A program made the position numbers and the translations under genes. 11,503 bases of DNA from Thermomicrobiales bacterium (GTDB taxonomy: Bacteria > Chloroflexota > Chloroflexia > Thermomicrobiales > UBA6265): contig JAICJJ010000033.1 of NCBI GenBank assembly GCA_025928535.1, positions 1-11,503 on the forward strand, read 5' to 3'. The stretch's first letter is position 1. Each line of letters begins with the position of its first letter. Below, piece after piece: positions 6,961 through 11,503 of this stretch. The notes under the pieces were generated by a model. The model saw nothing but the letters and a program-made list of their open reading frames with translations. It was not told where the DNA came from and ran no database searches.

Positions 6961-8806
6961 CGACGTGGAACTCGCCGGCTGCGTTCCAGAGCAGCCATCC
7001 GCTGACGCCTTGCGCTTCCGCCGCGTCGATTTGCGCCCGCACCTGCGCCGGTCCGTACGCGGAAAAACCCTCGACCGGATAGGTGAAATCCTGGAGCCAC
7101 GGCCGCATCTTCTCGATGGTGCCGGGCATGAGTTCTTCCGCTTTTTGCAAGGTGTACGTCACGGTTTCGGACGGAAAATCATTCGGATGGCCGTCAACCG
7201 GAATGTTTCCGCGCTCGAAGTGCGACGGATAGATCATCAGCGAAATGTAGTCGGCGAGCGGTGTCAGGTCTTGCAGCGTCTGCCCGATGCCCTGATCGTT
7301 GCCTTCCAGCGCGATGATCGGAAAGAGATCGAGCGAAAACTCGCCGCCCGCGGCGTGGATCGCGTCGGCGCCCGCTTTCACGGCGCCAGTGATCGCCGCC
7401 CGGCGATTCGCCTCCGTGTAGTCATGACCGAAATCGGACGTTTTCAAGTTTCCGTCGGACGGGAAGCGAATGTAATCGTATTGCACTTCGTCGAAACCGA
7501 GCCGCGTCAATTCGGCGCCGAGATCGGCGTTTGCCCGCCACAATTCTTCGTCGAACGCATTGACCCATGCGGCGCCGTTGTTGTCGCGCCACGACTGGCC
7601 GGTGTTTTCGTCTTTCACGGCGAGGTCGGGCCGCTGCTCGGCGACGATCGGGTCCTTGAACACCACCATCCGGGCGATGACGTAGAGATTGTGGGCGTGC
7701 AACTCGTCGAGCAGTTGCTTCGGCTCGAACACCGGCGTCACCACTCCGCTGAGATCTTTGAAAAAGGGAACTTGCGTGTCGTAGTAGATCGTATCCTGCT
7801 TGACATCGACCACAATCGCATTGATTTCGGTCGTATCCGCGATCCGGATCAATTCGTTCAAGCGATCCGGCGTCGACAGCACGCCCATGTTGGCGTAGAC
7901 CGCTCTGATCTTCCGCGGCTGCAACGATGCCGCCACCTGCCGGTTGGCCGTCACGCTCGCCTTCGCCGTTTCGAATCCGGGCGCCGAGATCAGCAATTCG
8001 CCGACGTCGTTCCCGCCTTCGAGCCGGAACGCGCCATCCGGGCCGGAGACGGTCGCGGCCGAGCCGTTCGCGGCCGTGATCCGCGCTTCGGCGATTGGCT
8101 TGCCGCTGGCATCCGCCACCGTGCCGGTGACGACCGTCGATTTCAGCGGCAGGCTGAGCGCGGTCTTCTGGCCGACTGGCTGCTCGACCCGTCCGTAGGC
8201 GTCCGACTCCACCACCAGCCGGGCGTTCGCCGGCACATTGTCGAAGCGATACGCGCCGTCGGCGGCCGTGACGCCGGTCGCCCATGCCCCTTGGTCGTTG
8301 ATGAGCGACAGTTTCGCGCCGACAATCGGCGCGCCGCTGGCGGCATCGGTCAGCGTTCCGGAAAGGGTGTTCGGCCGCAACGGCGCGGTCCAGGCTCCCC
8401 CATGTGGCCCGCCGATCTGCGCGGTGATCGCTTCGTGCCCCGCCGCCGCAACGGTGATCCCGATTGGCTCCGCCAGGGCCGGCGCCCGCACCATCCCCTC
8501 CGCGTCGGTCACCAACTGCTGCGACCCGATCGTCACCGTCGCGCCGGCAAGCGGCGCGGACGAATAGGCATCGGTGACCTGGACCTGCAATTCCGGCTTG
8601 GCCGCCACGCGTTGATAAATGAACGACCCAAGGAGCAACACGACCGGAATGAGGAAGATCGCCAGGCTCGCGCCCCAGCCGAGCCACGACAAAGGTCGTG
8701 CCAGTCGCGGCTGCACCAGCGAGCGACCGCCGGTCGTTGAACGATCGACCCGCATCGCAGGCGGCAGTTTGCTGGAGGAACGAGACGCCGACAAGCGTGA
8801 CGACAT
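6938..8806 (-). CDS. Membrane-anchored putative glycoside hydrolase (DUF4015) with carboxypeptidase-regulatory-like domains
   Basis: This 622-aa protein has a 40-residue Arg/Ser-rich cytoplasmic head and one membrane segment (about 42-65, LGWGASLAIFLIPVVLLLGS). Three Ig-like carboxypeptidase-regulatory-type domains follow (about 72-143, 146-222, 226-296), each with a GxVxDAxGxPIxxAxV/L-type start. The C-terminal domain (about 298-618) matches the DUF4015 putative glycosyl hydrolase family: AVYANMG (302-308), TTEINAIVVDVK (325-336), LGFDEVQYDYIRFPSDG (436-452), SLDLFP (491-496), ISLMIYPSHF (521-530) and PWLQDF (569-574). Acidic residues in FDEVQYD and the Asp of VDVK are candidate catalytic or structural residues in the barrel. 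It should act outside the cell on a glycan of unknown structure. The start at 8806 has GAGG (complement of 8815-8818) 8 nt upstream; Met18 is an alternative with a poorer site. The gene overlaps the UbiA-family gene by 23 nt and is probably its operon partner. Confidence 0.88.
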   Translation of the reverse strand: MSSRLSASRSSSKLPPAMRVDRSTTGGRSLVQPRLARPLSWLGWGASLAIFLIPVVLLLGSFIYQRVAAKPELQVQVTDAYSSAPLAGATVTIGSQQLVTDAEGMVRAPALAEPIGITVAAAGHEAITAQIGGPHGGAWTAPLRPNTLSGTLTDAASGAPIVGAKLSLINDQGAWATGVTAADGAYRFDNVPANARLVVESDAYGRVEQPVGQKTALSLPLKSTVVTGTVADASGKPIAEARITAANGSAATVSGPDGAFRLEGGNDVGELLISAPGFETAKASVTANRQVAASLQPRKIRAVYANMGVLSTPDRLNELIRIADTTEINAIVVDVKQDTIYYDTQVPFFKDLSGVVTPVFEPKQLLDELHAHNLYVIARMVVFKDPIVAEQRPDLAVKDENTGQSWRDNNGAAWVNAFDEELWRANADLGAELTRLGFDEVQYDYIRFPSDGNLKTSDFGHDYTEANRRAAITGAVKAGADAIHAAGGEFSLDLFPIIALEGNDQGIGQTLQDLTPLADYISLMIYPSHFERGNIPVDGHPNDFPSETVTYTLQKAEELMPGTIEKMRPWLQDFTYPVEGFSAYGPAQVRAQIDAAEAQGVSGWLLWNAAGEFHVDALKPSS

Positions 8807-8957
8807 GTGGAAGACCTCGCGACCAACGGCCGAATGACGGGCCGGGCGCCGCGCCGAACGCGGCGGCCTCGACCGACGCTCGGAGTCGAACCCCGGCGAA
8901 CCGAGCCGGACGACTGCTGCGCGGGGTCATGCAAACGCTCGGGAATGCCCTTGCCCG

Positions 8958-8966
8958 AGTGTAGCA
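8958..8966 (-). promoter_or_regulatory. Possible extended -10 promoter for the hydrolase-UbiA operon
   Basis: The minus strand reads TGCTACACT, an extended -10 (TGn followed by TACACT, four of six to TATAAT). There is no good -35 hexamer 16-18 nt upstream, which an extended -10 can tolerate. The leader to the hydrolase start would be about 145 nt. It lies just beside the divergent promoter of the polyprenyl synthase, so both could share control. Confidence 0.3.
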
Positions 8967-8994
8967 CACGCCCATTTTGCCGCCATCGACCGCG

Positions 8995-9024
8995 TTGACG
9001 CTTTTCGCGCTGGCCAACCATAAT
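8995..9024 (+). promoter_or_regulatory. Sigma-70-like promoter for the polyprenyl diphosphate synthase
   Basis: TTGACG (8995-9000, five of six) is separated by 18 nt from CATAAT (9019-9024, five of six). This is the best two-box promoter in the window. It predicts a transcript start near 9031, about 70 nt before the chosen start codon. Confidence 0.6.
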
Positions 9025-9054
9025 CGCCCGGTCCCGTGCGACGGCCGCCGGTGT

Positions 9055-9075
9055 GGGGGAGGAACCGCCGACATG
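9055..9075 (+). promoter_or_regulatory. Strong ribosome binding site with out-of-frame ATG
   Basis: GGGGGAGGAA (9055-9064) lies 9 nt before ATG at 9073-9075, an ideal arrangement. This ATG is not in the frame of the polyprenyl synthase. It opens a 62-codon frame that ends at 9261, inside the synthase gene, with Ser/Arg/Pro-rich sequence like a shadow frame. It may be a leader reading frame, or it may signal a one-base error between here and about 9120. Confidence 0.45.
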
Positions 9076-9101
9076 GACGAGAGCCGAGCCTCAGGTGCGG
9101 A

Positions 9102-10088
9102 ATGGTGGAACTCCAAACGCGAGACGTCTTCGCGGCGATGCGGACCGACCTGCAGCGGGTCGAAGCGCGGGTTGAGCAAGCCGCCGCCATCGACGTGCCG
9201 CTCGTCTCGTCGCTCGTGCTCGATCTCGTCCGAGCCGGCGGCAAGCGGCTGCGGCCCTTGATCCTGCTGCTCGCCGGCCGCGGCTACAACTACGATCTCG
9301 ATGCGCTCGTCACCGCCGCGGCCGGCGTCGAATTGCTGCATACCGCGTCGCTGGTCCATGACGACACCGTCGATCGCGCCGCATTGCGGCGGGGCAAACC
9401 GACCCTCAATACCATTCTCAGTTCGGGCGCGGTCATCTTGCTCGGGGACTATCTGTTCGCCCAATCGGCGATCCTCGCCGCCGCGACCGGCAACCCGCGA
9501 GTCGTCGCCATCTTCGCCTCGACCCTGGCTGACATCTGCGACGGTCAATTGCAGGAAATGTTCAACGCCCACCGACTCGATCAGACGCGGGAAGAATACG
9601 AGCGGCGCATCTACGGCAAGACCGCGTCGCTGTTCGCCGGCGCGGCCGAGATGGGCGCGATCATCGGCGGCGCCCCGGAAGCGCACGTCGCGGAGTTGCG
9701 GTCATTCGGCGCCGATGTCGGGATGGCGTTCCAGATCGTCGATGACGTGCTCGACTTGCGGGAAGGCGCCCAGCAACTCGGCAAACCGGCCGGCAACGAC
9801 CTCCGTCAGGGAACCGTCACACTGCCAACAATGCTTTACAGCGCGGAGCTGAGTGGCAGTCCGGTCGACGCGCAACTGCTGCACGACGTGGTCGCGGGCG
9901 AGATTGACGGTCCCGATGTCGACCGCCTGGTCGGCGCCATCCGCAAATCCGGCGCGCTCGAACAGGCGATGGCGGTCGCCGCCGACTACGCCGAGCGGGC
10001 CAAATCTCACGCCGAAATCGTCGCGGACGAATCGACCCGCCGGCTGTTGGTCGATATTGCCGACCTGGCGCTGGCGCGGTCGTCGTAG
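9102..10088 (+). CDS. Long-chain trans-polyprenyl diphosphate synthase
   Basis: This 328-aa protein is an all-alpha isoprenyl diphosphate synthase (IspB/heptaprenyl-solanesyl type). It condenses IPP onto allylic diphosphates to give long polyprenyl diphosphates for quinone side chains or carrier lipids. Visible are GGKRLRP (46-52), the first Asp-rich motif L84-VHDDTVD91 (DDxxD at 87-91), LRRGKPT (95-101), LLGDYLFA (113-120), YGKTASLF (171-178), the second Asp-rich motif QIVDDVLD (211-218) and GNDLRQGTVTLP (231-242). The residues four and five before the first DDxxD are Ser83 and Ala82. With no bulky aromatic there, the product should be long rather than C15-C20. The start at 9102 fits the usual N-terminal length of the family and has AGGTG (9093-9097) just upstream; a far stronger site points to an out-of-frame ATG at 9073. 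It is divergent from the hydrolase-UbiA operon and may supply its lipid substrate. Confidence 0.93.
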   Translation: MVELQTRDVFAAMRTDLQRVEARVEQAAAIDVPLVSSLVLDLVRAGGKRLRPLILLLAGRGYNYDLDALVTAAAGVELLHTASLVHDDTVDRAALRRGKPTLNTILSSGAVILLGDYLFAQSAILAAATGNPRVVAIFASTLADICDGQLQEMFNAHRLDQTREEYERRIYGKTASLFAGAAEMGAIIGGAPEAHVAELRSFGADVGMAFQIVDDVLDLREGAQQLGKPAGNDLRQGTVTLPTMLYSAELSGSPVDAQLLHDVVAGEIDGPDVDRLVGAIRKSGALEQAMAVAADYAERAKSHAEIVADESTRRLLVDIADLALARSS

Positions 10089-10101
10089 GCGAGTCGGCTG
10101 C

Positions 10102-10689
10102 TCAGAGCGCCACCAGGCTCGAGTCGTACATTCGCTGGAAGATGCGCTCCCAGTGCCGCAAGCTCGGGTCGATGCTCTGAAATTCCGCCTCGAGTTGCTG
10201 GGGCAAGGTCGGCGTGACGAGGATGGTCGCCAACTTGCCGGCGTAGCGGGTCTCGATCGTCCGATCGAGCAGGCTCGCCTCATGCGGGTGGCTCGGCTTC
10301 AGTCCGACCAGAATCAGCAGATCGGTGCTCAGCATCCGCGTCCAGGCGCCATACGTCACGCGCGTCGCCAGGTCGAATTCGTGCCTCGCTTTTTCGTCCT
10401 TGTCGATGCTGGCGGCCAGTTCCGGCAACGCCGCTTCACGCACGTAGGCGCTGAGCGCGAAATCGCGCCACGGCATCATGAAATACGACACCGGCGGCGC
10501 CTGTTGCGCGAGGCGATACTGCATGAACGTGGCGATACGCGCGGAGCGGCCGCCCCGGGCGTTGAAAATGAACCACCCCTGGCCTTGTCGCAGCCGCTGC
10601 TCGACGCCGTCGAAGTAGGCGCTGAGGCGTTGCAACAAGTCGCGATCCTGCAGCGGCGCCTGTTCAATCAATTCAAGCGAGGGGTCCAT
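10102..10689 (-). CDS. Uncharacterised protein, possible degenerate DnaC/IstB-like AAA+ protein
   Basis: I do not recognise a characterised family for this 195-aa soluble protein. By eye its layout follows a DnaC/IstB helicase-loader ATPase core, but with the motifs lost. WFIFNARGGRSARIATF (39-55) sits where LLLxGxxGxGKT would be, with no Lys. TDLLILVGLKP (122-132) sits where the Walker B LLIIDDLG would be, with neither acid. LLDRTIETRYAGKLATILVT (140-159) resembles the LxxLIDxRYxxGxPTIxTSN sensor-1 stretch without the Asn. The C-terminus has ERIFQRMYDSS, like the loader IxSRLxxS segment. There is no signal peptide or membrane helix. The start at 10689 is firm: AGGAGAGG (complement of 10696-10703) ends 6 nt upstream. 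It ends 13 nt from the convergent polyprenyl synthase and lies 118 nt downstream of the nucleoside hydrolase gene. The gene looks intact and coding; the fold assignment is inference. Confidence 0.8.
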   Translation of the reverse strand: MDPSLELIEQAPLQDRDLLQRLSAYFDGVEQRLRQGQGWFIFNARGGRSARIATFMQYRLAQQAPPVSYFMMPWRDFALSAYVREAALPELAASIDKDEKARHEFDLATRVTYGAWTRMLSTDLLILVGLKPSHPHEASLLDRTIETRYAGKLATILVTPTLPQQLEAEFQSIDPSLRHWERIFQRMYDSSLVAL

Positions 10690-10754
10690 GGGAGACCTCT
10701 CCTCTATGCCGACGCTTCGCGCGCTTCGTTTCGCTCACGCCGCGGTTGCCTCAT

Positions 10755-10783
10755 TGCATAGCACACCACGCGCCGCTTGAAAA
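10755..10783 (-). promoter_or_regulatory. Possible promoter for the pseudo-ATPase-like gene
   Basis: On the minus strand TTTTCA (complement of 10778-10783, four of six) is followed after 17 nt by TATGCA (complement of 10755-10760), preceded by TGC as in an extended -10. The leader would be about 60 nt. The -35 lies inside the hairpin at 10770-10802, so terminator and promoter readings compete. Confidence 0.3.
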
Positions 10784-10802
10784 CGCCTTTGCGTCGCGGC
10801 GC
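10770..10802 (-). terminator. Two-part hairpin after the nucleoside hydrolase gene
   Basis: An outer 7-bp stem (10770-10776 with 10796-10802, GCGCCGC and its complement) encloses an inner 4-bp stem (10783-10786 with 10791-10794). On the minus strand the inner stem is followed by TTTT. It begins 5 nt past the nucleoside hydrolase stop, which suits a weak terminator or attenuator. Confidence 0.35.
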
Positions 10803-10807
10803 CCGAT

Positions 10808-11503
10808 TCAGCGCAAGCCGAGCCTGGCGTCGAACAGGTCCAGAAATCGCGCCGCATCGACCCCGAGCGCGACCTGGATCGTGCCCGCGCCAATCAGACG
10901 GGTGCGGCCGCGCTCGGCTTCGCCGCAATCGACGTCGATCGAACGCAATGCGCATTGAACCAACGACGGATCGAACGCGACCGCCGCCGCCAGCGGATCG
11001 TGCAGAAACATTTCTGACTCCCCGCGGTCGAATGCCTGGCGGCAGACCTCCGCCACCAGCCGGGCGGGCGTGCCCGTCGCGGCGGCGCCGTCGGCGCGCT
11101 CCCACGCGGCTCGCGACAACGCGACCTGTCGCGTCACGTCGAGCCCGACCACGATCATTTCCGGGAAGAGCGTGTCGAACACCTGCCGGGCCGCTTCCGG
11201 ATCGGCGAAGATGTTGTATTCGGCAAAGGGCGTGACATTGCCCTCGACCGTAAACGCGCCGCCCATGACGACCACCCGGCGCAACAGCGCCGGCAATTCC
11301 TGGGCGACGTTGAGCGCGATCGCCAGGTTGGTCAGCGGCCCCGTGCAGACCAACGTCAATTCGCCCGGCCGCGCCGTCGCTTCCCGGATGACGGCGGCCG
11401 GTCCACGCACCGACGTTGCGCTCCGAGCGCTCTCCGGCAAGATCGCGACGCCAAGCCCGGTTTCGCCGTGGTGAAACGCCGCGTCATGATGCCGCCGGCT
11501 CAA
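10808..11503 (-). CDS. Inosine-uridine preferring nucleoside hydrolase family protein (5' end off the window)
   Basis: This is the C-terminal 231 residues of a nucleoside hydrolase that splits ribonucleosides into base and ribose, usually for salvage. The gene runs off the right edge and the first 70-80 residues are missing, including the Ca-binding DTDPGxDDA motif. Visible family motifs, numbered from the edge, are HGETGLG (12-18), CTGPLTNLAIAL (53-64), VVMGGAF (78-84), GN (88-89), TPFAEYNIFADPEAA (91-105) and FLHDPLAAA (167-174), where His168 is the expected catalytic acid and Asp169 a Ca ligand. The TTG at the window edge should not be read as the start. The gene precedes the pseudo-ATPase-like gene on the same strand, with a hairpin and a possible promoter between, so they may be separate transcripts. 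The base specificity cannot be judged from this part. Confidence 0.93.
   Translation of the reverse strand: MSRRHHDAAFHHGETGLGVAILPESARSATSVRGPAAVIREATARPGELTLVCTGPLTNLAIALNVAQELPALLRRVVVMGGAFTVEGNVTPFAEYNIFADPEAARQVFDTLFPEMIVVGLDVTRQVALSRAAWERADGAAATGTPARLVAEVCRQAFDRGESEMFLHDPLAAAVAFDPSLVQCALRSIDVDCGEAERGRTRLIGAGTIQVALGVDAARFLDLFDARLGLR

Noticed and set aside
6965..8740. 591-residue plus-strand frame opposite the DUF4015 hydrolase
   Set aside because: Antisense shadow of a gene with clear membrane, Ig-like and catalytic domains; composition is Arg/Gly/Val-rich.
7422..9686. 754-residue minus-strand frame spanning the hydrolase start and the polyprenyl synthase
   Set aside because: It crosses two real genes in the wrong frame and bridges a divergent promoter region; no domain is recognisable.

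Overview
This is a GC-rich bacterial window with long spurious antisense frames over every real gene. The gene families fit a Chloroflexota/Thermomicrobia-like organism: a DUF4015 glycoside hydrolase with carboxypeptidase-regulatory-like domains, a DPPR-synthase-type UbiA enzyme, and an hsp20-lon operon. That assignment is inference from gene content, with no rRNA or marker gene to support it. I recognise nine protein genes, one of them cut by the right edge. I see no tRNA, rRNA, IS element or CRISPR array.

Layout, left to right. Positions 1-489 hold no supportable gene, but contain a cluster of small hairpins (131-215) and a perfect 21-bp inverted repeat (423-473) that probably ends the next gene. 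A secreted six-bladed TolB/PD40 beta-propeller protein lies at 490-1407 (-). It is divergent from a class I glutamine amidotransferase-like hydrolase of the PuuD/peptidase C26 family at 1866-2624 (+). A bidirectional terminator (2661-2691) separates that gene from a convergent proteostasis operon on the minus strand: hsp20 (5343-5798), then lon (2726-5323) after a 19-nt gap, with a consensus TATAAT box upstream.

A second minus-strand operon holds a membrane-anchored DUF4015 glycoside hydrolase (6938-8806). It overlaps by 23 nt a UbiA-superfamily prenyltransferase resembling decaprenyl-phosphate phosphoribosyltransferase (5998-6960). Divergent from it is a long-chain polyprenyl diphosphate synthase (9102-10088, +). 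Together these three could supply a polyprenyl carrier, load it with a pentose phosphate and process an extracellular glycan; this pathway is inference.

The right end carries a protein of unknown function (10102-10689, -) that looks like a DnaC/IstB-type AAA+ loader with its ATPase motifs erased. Upstream of it is the 3' part of an inosine-uridine type nucleoside hydrolase (10808-11503, -), which runs off the window.

The most interesting items are the apparent pseudo-ATPase, the polyprenyl/DPPR/hydrolase cluster, the noncanonical residues in Lon and the small heat-shock protein, and a strong ribosome site that points at an out-of-frame ATG ahead of the polyprenyl synthase.
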